Origin: Trachythela sp. YZ-2020 | Lineage: Eukaryota; Cnidaria; Anthozoa; Malacalcyonacea; Clavulariidae | Assembly (NCBI GenBank): GCA_016169945.1 | Contig: JADLSH010000027.1 | Location: forward strand, 434,001-498,000 | Direction of reading: 5' to 3' | DNA: 64,000 nt | Shown: one piece after another, positions 1 through 10,397 of the stretch | Numbering within the stretch: the stretch's first letter is position 1 | Layout of the letters: each line of letters opens with the position of its first letter | Program-made: the position numbers and the translations under genes | Notes under the pieces: generated by a model | What the model was told of the DNA's origin: nothing | The model's database searches: none | The model's input: the letters and a program-made list of their open reading frames with translations, nothing else

Positions 1-261
1 GTCTTTAGGCTATTTTAATGCATGCTTAGTTGAATAGTAAGAGCAGATTCCATGGCTTCACTCTGGACAGACAATTTGAGTAATCAAAGGGAGAGTAGAA
101 GACTGCCTAGACATTATGTGCAGGTAATGCCATAAGCTATCTCTCTTGGATGAGAAAACCTCTGGTTGCAATAGGGACTGACAAAAATAACAATTATTAG
201 AATTTTTGTATTTTTATGCTGTGAGAAGATTTGATACAGTATGTAGTTAACTAATTCAAGG

Positions 262-440
262 TTATGGCGGTTGACTGTTATGTAAAACTACCTTAAAAAT
301 ACAATAAGATATTCAACATTTCGAGCGAAGGCCCTTCGTCTGGAAGTTAGTAGAAGCCCAGATGAAGGGCCTTCGCTCGAAACGTCGAACTTCTTATTGT
401 ATTTTTCAGGTAGTATTACACAACAGTCAACCGCCGTATT
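262..440. repeat. Foldback (MITE-like) repeat
   Basis: A left arm beginning near ATGGCGGTTGACTG pairs with a right arm ending near CAGTCAACCGCCGTAT. The arms run inward through ACAATAAG/CTTATTGT to a core carrying GAAGGCCCTTCG and GAAGGGCCTTCGCTCG. Arms are about 75 bp and diverged by a few bases. A half copy of the outer arm recurs at about 628-665, and a diverged relative of the GAGCG...TTTTTAGGTAGT portion lies near 26,430-26,535. It is best read as a short non-autonomous element. No target duplication was established. Confidence 0.65.
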
Positions 441-961
441 TGCTATACTCTACCCACACTGGCACCGCACAATCGAGATAATTGAAGGTTAACCGATTAA
501 TGTCCAATGCATTTTAAAATAGTGTATTAATTTTTTTTCTCCTAAGATTCCATTGTGGCCAGATGTTGTGCTTAATCCAAGAGAGCTAGCTTATAGCACT
601 ACATAATGTCCAGGGAGTCTCCCAGTCTTTAGGTAGTTTTACACAACAGTCAACTGCTGAGTATCCCACTCTCCTTATAATAACTCAAATAAAGGTTTCA
701 ATAATTTAAAAAATATATTTGCATAGCATGGCTAGTTTCTAATGTCTAGCTTCACCACTGAGACAAAGTATATAATCTAGCTTGCTTTCTGCAGGACATT
801 TGATGTTTGGCAAGTGCTATTTACTGCGGTACATTTAATGTTGTGCAAGTACTCTGACCACATACTTCATATTCTATGTTGGATGTGTAATCGTATTCTA
901 GTTGAGTAGTTGTCTCTTACACCAATATCTACATTGACACTCACAATATTTTTTTCCATAG
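441..961. other. Non-coding stretch, no gene seen
   Basis: AT-rich sequence without a credible exon. It contains a partial copy (about 628-665) of the outer arm of the preceding foldback. The last 40 bases, ending CCATAG, form a pyrimidine-rich acceptor for the next exon. Confidence 0.4.
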
Positions 962-1097
962 CCCTCGTCAACAATGGAGAGTATGGTCCGGACACTGGGT
1001 ACCCGGAGGATGTAGACCAGTTAATGATTATTTGGGAGAACCAAGTGTTTGTTGAATGCCCTGGTACTGATGTGATCAACGCTGGTCGAGTCAACTG
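962..1097 (+). CDS. Isolated putative exon, function unknown
   Basis: An open segment of 136 nt is bounded by a T-rich tract plus AG at 960-961 and a GT donor at 1098-1099. Its translation has balanced composition, including the short stretches NNGEYGPDTGYPEDV and QVFVECPG. Composition looks protein-like rather than like random AT-rich sequence. I do not recognise the family. No partner exon was found on the plus strand within the window, so the gene may extend beyond it or be decayed. The opposite strand is also open here (867-1178) but looks less protein-like. Confidence 0.35.
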
Positions 1098-1778
1098 GTA
1101 CCTTTTTTTACTCCATTTTTGGAGTAAAATTAACTCCTTGAAATTAACAGTGTATACAATCATATAGCCATCTGACAAGATACATGTATTTTAAAATATG
1201 GGGTAAATGGGTATTGACTACCATCAACTTGCAAAGTACAATATAAGTCATTAGTTTATGTTTATGCAAGAATGTGATTTTTTAGTTTCGACATTACTAT
1301 TGGTTGTTTGGATGTGATAAAATCACATTCTAGCAGAAACCTGGACAATAATATAGATACTGAGTTATAATGTACTTCATGGAGTTTCCAAACCATATAT
1401 GATGAGTTCTATTAGCTGCGATGGCAATTACTGGTCATGCAATCAAATGCTAGTAAACCTGCATCGAGTTTAAGGCAATAGATTAAGTTTTGTAAGTTTT
1501 GAATAACACAAATAATTTAAAATTTGCATTGCATAGCATGCATGCATGATAGTTTGCCATTGTTAGTTTTGCCACTGTTAACTTGCATGTATATATGTGT
1601 GTATAAACTAAGATTAATGTCAAACTTATAAATATATATTTTTTAACTTTTAAATTGTTGTGTAACTCACTATTATATTTTATCTTCACCAATTTTAGTT
1701 CCTATTAACAAGGGTCAATTTAGCTTTATTTGAAGTTATTATTATTATATATTACGAACGAAAATAACCTCAACGAAA
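1098..1778. other. Non-coding stretch with a small hairpin
   Basis: No coding potential was seen. A short inverted repeat (AATGTGAT...ATCACATT) lies at about 1270-1335. The end of the stretch carries TCAATTTAGCTTT at about 1718, which is inverted as AAAGCTAAATTGGCCC at about 1778, where the GGCC-rich array begins. Confidence 0.35.
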
Positions 1779-2125
1779 GCTAAATTGGCCCTTTGATGGG
1801 GCCAAAGCTGGGACTGTTTTGGCCCCATCAAGAGGGCTGTAAATTTGGCCCCACTTTGGGGTGAAAACAGCCCCACTAAAAGGGGCCGTTTTAGGGTCAA
1901 AATGTTGGCCACATTTTTTGGGCCAAAACAGCCCCACTAAAATTGGCCCTTTTAATGGGGCTGTTTTGGCCCTTTTAATGGGGCTGTTTTGGCCCTTTTA
2001 ATGGGGCTGTTTTGGCCCCATCAAGGGCTGTAATATTGGCCCCCATTTTGGGGCCAAAACAGCCCCACTAAAAGGGGCCGTCTCAGGGTCAAAATTTTGG
2101 CCCCATTTTTGGGACCAAAATGGCC
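1779..2125. repeat. GGCC/GGGGC palindromic tandem array
   Basis: This block contrasts sharply in base composition with its AT-rich flanks. It is made of shuffled, near-palindromic units such as TTGGCCCCATTTTGGGGCC, AACAGCCCCACTAAAAGGGG and three consecutive copies of a 21-bp unit (TTTTAATGGGGCTGTTTTGGC...). Units occur in both orientations, so many overlapping hairpins are possible. It carries no open frame of interest. It may be a foldback element expanded by replication slippage. Confidence 0.7.
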
Positions 2126-2197
2126 CCGAAAAAATTACTGTGTATATACTCTGTAGAGTTTGGTAAATAAGTTTAAATAAAGATTGCTACGACTTAC

Positions 2198-2330
2198 CAT
2201 TATCATTTGTTTCCATAAATGTTTCATACAAGAATGTCTGCTCCTCTTCACTCGATGTGAAGGCAAGGTCACCTTTCTTTTCCTGACACGCTTTTCTTGC
2301 CTCATCTGGTGTGAGGGCATCGGTCACGAA
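2198..2330 (-). CDS. C-type-lectin-like exon of a secreted protein gene
   Basis: The 133-nt segment is flanked on the minus strand by TTATTTTCAG (acceptor) and GTAAGT (donor, a perfect consensus). It encodes 44 residues that include DALTPDEARKACQEKKGDLA and SSEEEQTFL. This is the pattern of the first third of a C-type lectin-like domain: a Cys in helix 1, then GxLA, then acidic residues. It is downstream of, and on the same strand as, the signal peptide/PAN exon at 3813-4148, so it probably belongs to the same gene. The phase shows that at least one further exon lies between it and the 3396-3438 exon. A possible weak candidate exon lies at about 2520-2632. The rest of the lectin domain was not found. 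Confidence 0.5.
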
Positions 2331-3395
2331 CTGAAAATAACTTTGATTAAATGCAAACCAAGAGGAATCTGTAGGTCAGAAAGAAAATATATAATACTTG
2401 GACAATGTCCATTTTAGGGTTTCGCAGCCGTACTCCTGTGATAAATGCAAACCAAAGAGACGCTATAGGAAAATCGAAAATATAAGAAAAAAGAAGAGAA
2501 GTTCTAAAATTCTTAGAATAGTTCCAGACTTTTTGCAATGTGTTGACTAACTAATTCCACATGTAAGTAAAATCCGCAGTCTGAATCAATTCCACGACAT
2601 CCGAGATTTAAGGCGATATCCTCCACAACAACGTAGCACCGATAGTCCAGTTTCTTGAGAAAAATATCGTTACTGCGCTAAGAAACGTTATTAGGGTAGA
2701 TAGATGAGGAACGAAATATCAGTTGTAAATAATCTAGGCAATAAGTTCCTGGTGTGATTAAGTACAGAAGGGCCTTAATTTCAAATTGGTTACCACAAAG
2801 CCTGATTACGAACGCCTGATAATGATGATATGGCACTACCTATCTATAACTGTTCTGTCCAAAGTTTTAAGTTTATATATATAAGTAGTTTGGGATCACA
2901 GTAATTGGCGAAAGCTGTTGTGATTCCCCGGTTACAATTTTGTAAAGTAACGTAATTGTGTATGATAATATTGACGTTATTTGTATGTAATGTGCTTATG
3001 TTGAAGATGTGACAAAGCTTATAAAATTAAATTAAAAATTAAATTAAATTAAATAATGTAAGTAATATGTTTGTAAGTTTGTCATCAAGCTGGGTACAAG
3101 CATTGCAAACACTATATGATATTGCGTTGCCGCTTTGTTCAATCATTAGGCATAGCAAGGCTGATTTAGTCAGACGAATTATAAACCTTGTAGCAGGCTT
3201 GTCACCAGTTGAGATAACAGTTTTTCAAGCAGTGTGAATACAATCTGATACTGGTTCGTAAACAGCGTAGTTACAAAGTTTGCAACAAGGTTACAACTTG
3301 TTAGCATGAACATTCTTGAACACGACGACAGATAAAGTTCTGGATTTCTTTAGTTTTTGAATGGAGTTTGGAAAACACGCCAATTCAGATTTCAC

Positions 3396-3438
3396 CTGTG
3401 TCACATGTCTTCCCATTGTCCTCGCATAGCCTCTTTTT
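3396..3438 (-). CDS. Small putative exon following the PAN exon
   Basis: This 43-nt open segment lies between a minus-strand acceptor (TTTTAG) and the donor GTGAAA. It is in phase 0 with the end of the upstream exon (3813-4148), giving KKRLCEDNGKTCDT with two cysteines, a plausible end to a disulphide-rich module. It is short, so the call rests on splice sites and phase only. Confidence 0.35.
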
Positions 3439-3812
3439 CTAAAAGACAGAAAGCCTAATTATTTAGTCGACTATGTAATTTGATGCTGTAATAAAGCTAT
3501 CTACCAATATAGTTCCATAGTATATAATGACGTAGACTATAATTGATTGTATTCATCTTACTCCAGTATTATATTACTCAAGACAAAAAATATAACAATA
3601 ACTATTTGAAAAAGAGCAAACCCGTATCCAGGGTCATGTCCCAGACAGTATTTGTTGTAATTAATAATCAATGCATTCAAATGATATCTATTCTACAGGC
3701 AAAAAAGGAAACATGGCTATACGAAACAGTTTTACTAGTTTCCCCACCTTTGGAAAACATGGCTACAAACTGTGTGTTCCTGAACAACGTTTCCAAGTTT
3801 TTCAGCGCCTAC

Positions 3813-4148
3813 CTTTAAACCATAATATTCCCCAGACCCATGTTGTACAAACTGTTTCTTTGCGCCATTTTCTTTAAGCTCGCTGTTCAATTGACACACG
3901 AAGCTTCCATCCGCATTTGATAGTATATTCAATGACAGACAGTTTGCACTGATGACACATCTTGTGTTGCATTCAATCACAGAGGCGACTTGAATTTCAC
4001 CGAGTAGAAATCCTCGAAGGATATAACCAATTGCTCTTGAGAATGACGAGGAAAAACACGAGCCTGCTTGGCCAGCAGTTGCAAGTGGAAACACCAAACA
4101 TTGTAGGCAAATTAGAGAGTAAATGATTCGCCAACCATTGATATTCAT
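3813..4148 (-). CDS. First exon of a secreted PAN/apple-type domain protein
   Basis: The exon opens with MNING and a hydrophobic stretch (IIYSLICLQCLVFPLATA) that looks like a cleavable signal peptide of about 25 residues. After it comes a cysteine-patterned module with CNTRCVISANCLSLN and later CQLNSE...YYGLK. This matches the CxxxC...CxSxN...C spacing of PAN/apple domains, which are common in cnidarian extracellular proteins that bind sugars or proteins. The exon ends in phase 0 at a GTAGGC donor, exactly 112 codons from the ATG. The protein should be secreted or at the cell surface. With the lectin-like exon at 2198-2330 it may form one adhesion or recognition gene. The PAN call is pattern-based. 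Confidence 0.6.
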
Positions 4149-4671
4149 TTTCTATATAAAACAATTTAAACAAACAAAAAAAAATTTACAGTTATTTGTC
4201 AGGTTATTCCCCGAACATGGGGGTTTTGCAACGGCCTATTGTTTATATTCTTTTTTCATTTTGCAAAACTTGCCAGATACAATAATCCTACACACTAACA
4301 CACATACACGGGCACCTCAACAATAAAGCCCCGTACAGACGAGCACGTTTTTCTTGACAAGTTTTACCTGGTCATGTATATTTATGACAAAGAACAAACA
4401 AGTTTTCTATGACTAGAAGCGTTGATTAAAAGCTACAATCCTGGAAAAAACATCTGCGACACTTCCAATTATTGGACCTAACTTTTGTGATATTTTCCCA
4501 AATTTAGAAAAGCCTCCCCCTTACCCCCACAATTCAATGTTCATTATAATCCAACAACACAGTTAAATAAATTGTAGTAATTCCAACATTGTTTTGGAGG
4601 GTAGAGTACGGAGTTAATTAATACATTTCGCAGTTGTGTTGCATGAAAGGTCCGAGGGAAAAGTTTTAATT

Positions 4672-4866
4672 TTAAGAGTGTCGCTGATGGGTTTGGCCTG
4701 GATTGTAGTCATGCCAGCTATTGCACAAGGAAAATGATTCGTGTGTACGACCGACAAGGAAATGCCAGGTATACGCCACTGCACAATCTTCCTCAGTTCC
4801 TTTATCTAATCGAGCATAGGTATACATGAAGTACTCATTTGTCAACTCGTCAAGGAACTTGTCCAA
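4672..4866 (-). CDS. Possible exon or gene remnant, function unknown
   Basis: A minus-strand open segment with non-random composition, including ELTNEYFMYTYARLDKG and SFSLCNSWHDYNPG, lies upstream of the PAN gene. No clear acceptor or family match was seen. It could be a decayed exon of a host gene or chance. Nothing else coding was seen between 4149 and 5190. Confidence 0.22.
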   Translation of the reverse strand: MDKFLDELTNEYFMYTYARLDKGTEEDCAVAYTWHFLVGRTHESFSLCNSWHDYNPGQTHQRHS

Positions 4867-5194
4867 AACGTACTCGTCTTTACGGGGCTTAATTCAAGCC
4901 ATGCAATTGTTAGTTGATCTGTATGATGGTCTATAAGTTATCAGGTCCAAATTGGTGTATCACTTTTATTAGTGAATATATTTTGTTACTAATTGTCAGA
5001 CAAAAATACGGACAAATTTCAGTTAATCTCGAGACTCTCTTCAAGAGGCAGAAAATAAGCCACACTCTGATTTTGTCTCGGTCTAAGGTAAACGGACAAG
5101 AGAACTTCGATAATAGGGTCCTATTGCCTTGCACCACCGAAGATATCAAAACCATCGGTTATATCCGATAGTTCTAGCCGTGTTTCGCCTTGCG

Positions 5195-5402
5195 TTAGCC
5201 TGCGTAGCTGGCGGTTTTAAGGGGTTGGGGTTGAGGCGAAGGCAGTTTAGGCAAGGGGAGTTGAGGCGCTGGCAGAGAAAAATTAGGGAGGCGAGGCGAG
5301 GGAAAGGAAGAAATTTATCTGCCCGCGCCTCAACTACGCTCGCCCAAACTGCCTTCGCCTCAACCCCCAACCCCTTAAAACCGTCAGGTACGCAGGCTAG
5401 CC
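5195..5402. repeat. MITE-like inverted repeat
   Basis: Long imperfect arms are GTTAGCCTGCGTAGCTGGCGG...GGTTGAGGCGAAGGCAG and its inverted counterpart CTGCCTTCGCCTCAACC...GTACGCAGGCTAGCC. The loop is AG-rich. Arms are about 75 bp with a few mismatches. The AGCCTGCG/CGCAGGCT terminus motif recurs in short form near 29,735 and 33,212, suggesting a dispersed family. The ORFs spanning it on both strands are products of the repeat. Confidence 0.65.
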
Positions 5403-5500
5403 TTACGTTAGAAGGTTTAGGTGGATGGATCTTTCGAGTGAAATATTATATACAATATTTTAGACCTGAACGGGAACGGCTGCGAAAAATGCAACTCTAA

Positions 5501-5573
5501 GTCCTCCGACAGGAATTGAACCTGCGGCTCTGCGATTCCGGTGCAGCGCTCTGACCACTGAGCTACAGAGTCC
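5501..5573 (-). repeat. tRNA-like sequence, probable SINE head
   Basis: On the minus strand the 73 nt contain an A box (TAGCTCAGTGG) and a B box (GGTTCAATTCC) at tRNA spacing, with intact D stem (GCTC/GAGC) and T stem. The acceptor stem has only about five of seven pairs, position 33 is C rather than T, and the anticodon stem has a mismatch. It is therefore more likely a tRNA-derived SINE or tRNA pseudogene than a working tRNA. Internal RNA polymerase III promoter elements are preserved. Confidence 0.6.
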
Positions 5574-5621
5574 AGTTGCCAAGCGTTAACCACAAATTCA
5601 TGTGTATATATAAATGCGGGT

Positions 5622-5691
5622 AAATTACAAGTTGTTTTTTTCTCTACATCAATTTCAATTGAGTGAGATGCAGAAAAAACATCTTGTAATT
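5622..5691. repeat. Short hairpin
   Basis: Arms AATTACAAGTTGTTTTTT...CTACATC and GAGATGCAGAAAAAACATCTTGTAATT pair with few mismatches. It lies just upstream (minus-strand sense) of the tRNA-like block and could be part of the same composite repeat. Confidence 0.5.
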
Positions 5692-7322
5692 GGCCTTACG
5701 TTAGCCTACCTCCCCCTTCAATTTTTCTCATCCTCTGTTTCACGAGTAAAATCTTGAATTCTGCATTCCGTTGCCAAATTAAATTTACGTTATCCTGCCT
5801 GCCGAAAAGCCTAACATTGTGAATCCTCTTTGTAGCAGAGAATTCCAAGGGCCTCCGCTCGAAAATAAAGGCTGAAATATTTTTTCAACTTTTCAAGCAG
5901 GCTACGTTTTTATGTATCTCAAACTAAAATACCTACCTTCTCTGTAAAGTTATCAAATTTCCAGCATAGTCAGCGTAAAACAAATGCGAATTGAAAACTG
6001 CCGTCTGTGTGCACTGTTTTTGAGATATGCTTTGTTTATCAATTTTTGTCAAGGAGACACATGCATTGTGGTTGGTTACATTAGCACGGGTGATAATTGC
6101 GGTCAGTGTGTCCTTCCGGGCTACTTAAGTATGTTACTGTACATGTAGGTCAAGGGTATAGGGGATTTATATAGGGGATATCGCTCCTGTTTTCTGAAAA
6201 GCGCTGTTCGTACAAGAATGTAGTTTTACATTCTGTTGGAAGTGTGCGCCATTTTCTTGGCAAAGACACTGAAAGCAAAATGTATTTCGAAAGGGCACTA
6301 GAAATATTATATGCATGTGATAGTGAACAAGAAAGTCAAGAATGTATAATAGTTGAAAAGTGTTCAGTCTATTTATCGACATGTTTTACATTTCAAGGTA
6401 GACGAAAACTTGCACATGGAATTGCTGGACCGTATCGTGTATTTGGTGGTCGGTTCAAACCATTTTGAGTCGGGAAACCGCAAAGAAGTTGGTCTAGCGT
6501 TTCTTCAAAAAGTTCTTTACTGAGCATTACCAGAAATTTTAGACATTTCGCCCCCGCGGTACTTAGTGTATGCGGTAACTGTTTAGTCAAAAAACATTAT
6601 ATTTATATATAATAATGATAAAACTTAATATATTTATGATAACGAAGCGACGCTTAAATCTATCATATCTTCGAAACACTGCAGTTTATAAAACGACAAC
6701 TCGCAATGCAAATCGTTACAGAAACAACTGAATATTCGCATTGCGAGATGTCGATAACGGTTGTCCTATATATGTAACATCGTATTTACGACGTACTCGT
6801 TTGAACTATATATATCGGTGTCTGTATTTTCATAGGTATAAATTGATAACGGGGTAAACATAAATACATGCAGGCGATAACCGAAAATATAGAGGCCAAC
6901 GAGTACTATAATTACATTCAATACCGCGTAACTATTAAGAAATAGTAAAAATGATCTAGCAAGCTGGATTTATTTTCGCGCCAAAGCATAATATACTGTA
7001 TAAAAGTGACGCCATGCCATAGCTCTATTTTATCGTGAAGGAGTAACTTGTTAAATGTGTCCTTACCAATCACTTTATTTTTTTGCGTAAGAGTGGTTTT
7101 CGAAAGCTCTTTGCAAAATTCGCTTCACTCCTGTGTCAACTTGAATGCAATTTTCTCGCGATCTGTTGAATTAATGTACGTATAATACTATCAAAATTAT
7201 GCAACTTCTACTAAAAATATAAGGCATAGACAAGTCTTTGGTGCGAAACATTAGGTAATAAAATTCACAAGTATACTGCTTGACATACAAACCATATCAT
7301 CCACTTCGCCCAAGATGCCTAG
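5692..7322. other. No gene seen
   Basis: AT-rich sequence. A 75-codon open frame at 6244-6468 has some protein-like composition at its start but no splice context or recognisable family, so it is not called. Confidence 0.4.
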
Positions 7323-7772
7323 TGATAGCTACAATCTTAGACAAAACTGTTGATAACTTTAGAGATTTTCATCATTTTAGTCCACTCCCACCTCCGGCCA
7401 AAATAAATGTTGCTTAACAAACACATCATTGCTTTAAAAGACAGGAACATCTAGCTCTTTGAAAAGAAATGACAACATTGACATGGGACGATCGAGGGGG
7501 CCTTGAGACTGTAGAATTTTTTAGTGATACTGTAGCTACAGTCTTAGGCAAAACTGTTGATAATCAAAACTGTTTCATCATTTTAGTCCACTCCCACCTC
7601 CAAAATCAATGTCGCTTAACGAAAACATCATTGTCTTAAAAGACAGGAACATCTCTTTGAAAAGAAAAGACAACATTGACATGGGACGAGGGGGGCTTGA
7701 TGCCTTGATAAATGCAATGGAACTGTCATTTAGATTATTGGTCTCAACAGTTTTGTCTAAGATTGCAGCATT
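7323..7772. repeat. Tandemly duplicated repeat with inverted ends
   Basis: Two direct copies about 206 bp apart (starting about 7325 and 7530) share long matches such as CATTTTAGTCCACTCCCACC and GACAACATTGACATGGGACG. The left terminus GCTACAATCTTAGACAAAACTG is repeated inverted at about 7743-7770 (CAGTTTTGTCTAAGATTGC). The layout suggests a small non-autonomous element that has undergone an internal tandem duplication. The ORF at 7609-7848 is incidental. Confidence 0.55.
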
Positions 7773-8228
7773 GCCAATTCACAGAACGGTACCTTATGTA
7801 ACAAGCTATTACTATACTGTTCAGGAAAATACGTGTAATGCAATATAAATGACAAAAACAACTATAAACTTGGCTTGAATAATTCGTGGAATTATTAATA
7901 AATTTTCTTAACTTTGATATAGATCGTCCTGACTCTAAGTATTATGCCTCTTATGACACGAACAAGCTTTTTGCTCTTTTCGTAGATAAATATGTTTTTA
8001 TAAATGTACAACATGCCAAAAAAATAATTAGGGGGGCAAACATTAAGTTCAAACCAAGTAAAATATCAAACGAATGTAGTTGCCCTTCAGTAGCATAGAA
8101 TAGAAAAACAAATTAAGTGAGGCCGGTAACTACTTTTTTAATAATACATAAAATTTCATTAAGCTTTCTGTCTAGCTTAGATTTCGTCGTACAACGACAT
8201 CATCAGAGACCAAGAAGGATAAGAATAT

Positions 8229-8273
8229 AACAGCGTATTATATGTGTATGAGATACACATATAATACGCTGTT
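8229..8273. repeat. Perfect 20-bp-arm hairpin
   Basis: AACAGCGTATTATATGTGTA is followed by a 5-nt loop and its exact complement. It sits inside the 8098-9345 element and could extrude as a cruciform. Confidence 0.7.
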
Positions 8274-9070
8274 TTATTATATGGCAAGTGCTTGTTTTGG
8301 TGAATCTCGCAATCCGATTGGTCGCTGACGAGGCAGGATTTTCCCGTATTGCCCACGGGCAATACGCAATTTTTATTGCCCTGCGAAGAAAAGCCGAGTT
8401 TTAGACAAGAAAATGAGCTCAAGAAATATTTTTAAATACTCGGAAACGGAGAAAATAACAACAACGAATGGAAAAATAGGGAATTGAACCATGGTTAGCA
8501 TTCTATGATCAAGTTTGGTTTGTTTAAATCGAAAAAAGGTAAATTTTTACAAAATTTTTAGACTGCAACTGTAGTCGCTGAGAATTGTTTGTGTTTTGAG
8601 CATACAAAGGGCTAAAAAAATCGCTTGAAATAAGCCAGAAGGAATTTTAAACTTTTTAAAAACATTTGAAAAAAGTATAACTTGAAAACAGCGACATAGT
8701 CTTAGGTATTTTTAGATAATTTCGTAGTCTGCTTTAATTTGTTTATTAATTTAAAGTCTAAAGAGTAAACGAAAAATGACTTATCAAATGAGTTCAACTA
8801 GCAGCTTGTTTTCCGAGTTGTTTTCTGCTATTTTCGAAAAACTGTTATTAAATTATTAAATATCTCTATTTCTGTGTTAGTATTTTATAAAAACGTGTTG
8901 TATGTAGTAGTGTTTTACTTAGCCAGATGCATTTGTACGAATGATATTGACATTTTGAAAATGAACCGGCTTTTGGACTTTGACCTTTGCTTTCGTTCGC
9001 ATGACAAATCTGCGAATGTTTTCCACTGTTACAAATAACTACTCAATTAATCAATTGCCATATAATAAAC

Positions 9071-9212
9071 AACTTACTAACCTCGACCGTTCGGGCTGTA
9101 CGGGAGAATATTAAACCTCGGTCTTGCTGTATTGACCTCGCTATCGCTCGGTCAATACAGCAAGACCTCGGTTTATATTCTCCCGTACAGCCCTCACTCT
9201 CGGTTAGTAAGT
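9071..9212. repeat. Large near-perfect palindrome with CTCG-type loop
   Basis: Arms of about 63 bp, from AACTTACTAACC through GGGCTGTACGGGAGAATAT to GCTGTATTGAC, surround the loop CTCGCTATCGCTCG. There are few mismatches. It belongs to a set of palindromes in this window with similar CG-containing loops but unrelated arms (33,931, 40,391 and 49,971). Confidence 0.75.
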
Positions 9213-9636
9213 AGTATATATTCTTATTCTTTCTTAGTCTCTGATGATGTCGTTGTAACGACGAAAGCTAAGATAGAAAGCTTAATAAAATCTTATATAT
9301 TATTACAACAGTAGTTACCGGCCTCACTTGATTTGTTTTTCTATTCAAGTAAAATATAGTTAAATCTATGTCGGGGGTCTGGGGACTAATTTGTATGTGT
9401 CGTGACGTCATTTTGGTTGCAGGTTTCTGCTTTCAGCCATATTTAGTGCTTGACATTGCAACCAACGTGATGTCACTAGCCACATCACGTGGCATTTTGG
9501 CCACGCGATTTAAATGCCATTTTTAGAGGTAAAATAGTACCATTGAAAAGTTTCGTATCATATGCATGCACTTTAAAGGTAGGTTACAGTCGATTCTGCG
9601 CATGCGCGGTGAGTTTATTGTGAGTAGCCTACTCAT

Positions 9637-9736
9637 ATTGTTATCACTTCGTAAATCATACCTATGATTAGTTTTAACTTGAAACATGTTTCAAGTTAAA
9701 ACTAATCATAGGTATGATTTGCGAAGTGATAACAAT
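9637..9736. repeat. Spacer-free 50-bp-arm palindrome
   Basis: ATTGTTATCACTTCG...TTGAAACA is followed immediately by TGTTTCAA...CGAAGTGATAACAAT. The arms are 50 bp with one mismatch and no spacer. It is not coding. Such a palindrome is unstable in cloning and replication, and is expected to be young. Confidence 0.8.
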
Positions 9737-10040
9737 AATTATGCTCTTTATAAAAAATAGTATAGTTACTCAGCGGCGTCATTGCAGCCAAAGAAAAAGG
9801 CATAAACTTGAACAAATTCAAATCCATTCTTGATCGCTCTTGATTCTTCTTATACATATCTATTTTGTAATTATTCTTCATATTTTTTAATAATGTATAT
9901 AGACTACAGAGTACAGTGATAGTGCATGCTTATTTGATAATTATGTAACAATCGGATCCTTGAAAAGCAGGTGCCTATGAGCCCTGAAGGGTTACCGTTT
10001 TAAAATATTTTTAAATAATAATAATAACAATAAAATAATT

Positions 10041-10397
10041 GTTTACCTCGTGTGTTGCAAAAACCAGAAGCGTCGGGACTTTTTGATGATCGCTCATTGG
10101 CTAACCAATTTAGAAACCAATACCGATGGCAAATCAGAGCTAAAAGCCTGTCTCATAGGTGAAGTTTTCATAGCAACAGAATGGTCGGTAATGGTTTGAA
10201 GTTAAACTACCGCGATATCGCGGGAAGGAAGCTTAGAAATCTCATATTTTTTACTAAAAATTTAAGATTTTGACTTGATAACACCTCAAACCTTATTCCC
10301 TACATCTACCTGAGTATGAATATGGTTGTTACCAGCTTCTAACGTAAAATTACTATCGAAATATTTTAGGAGCATATTTTGAACTCTTGGCCGGCCG
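10041..10397 (+). repeat. Solo terminal-repeat copy of the GGCCGGCC element
   Basis: This segment matches, with about 10-15% divergence by eye, the terminal repeats of the element at 46,761-48,577. It runs from GTTTACCTCG through TTGCAAAAACC and TAAACTACCGCGAT to the terminus TTGGCCGGCCG. Only one end is present here, so it is a remnant or a solo TIR. Confidence 0.7.

Larger units (their letters stand above)
8098..9345. mobile_element. 1.25-kb TIR element, non-coding
   Basis: TIRs of about 130 bp start GAATAGAAAAACAAAT and run through AAGTGAGGCCGGTAACTAC and ACGACATCATCAGAGAC. The right copy is the inverse at about 9215-9345. No transposase frame lies inside, so it would be non-autonomous. 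A 12-nt direct repeat, CAAGTAAAATAT, lies 40 bp outside the left TIR (8054) and at the right edge (9345), and could mark the true boundaries. The interior holds two further palindromes (8229-8273 and 9071-9212). Confidence 0.65.

Noticed and set aside
5501..5573. A functional tRNA gene on the minus strand
   Set aside because: A and B boxes are fine, but the acceptor stem is imperfect, position 33 is C and the anticodon stem is mismatched. A SINE head or pseudogene fits better.
6244..6468. A small protein-coding gene
   Set aside because: Only 75 codons, with no splice context, domain or neighbour support.
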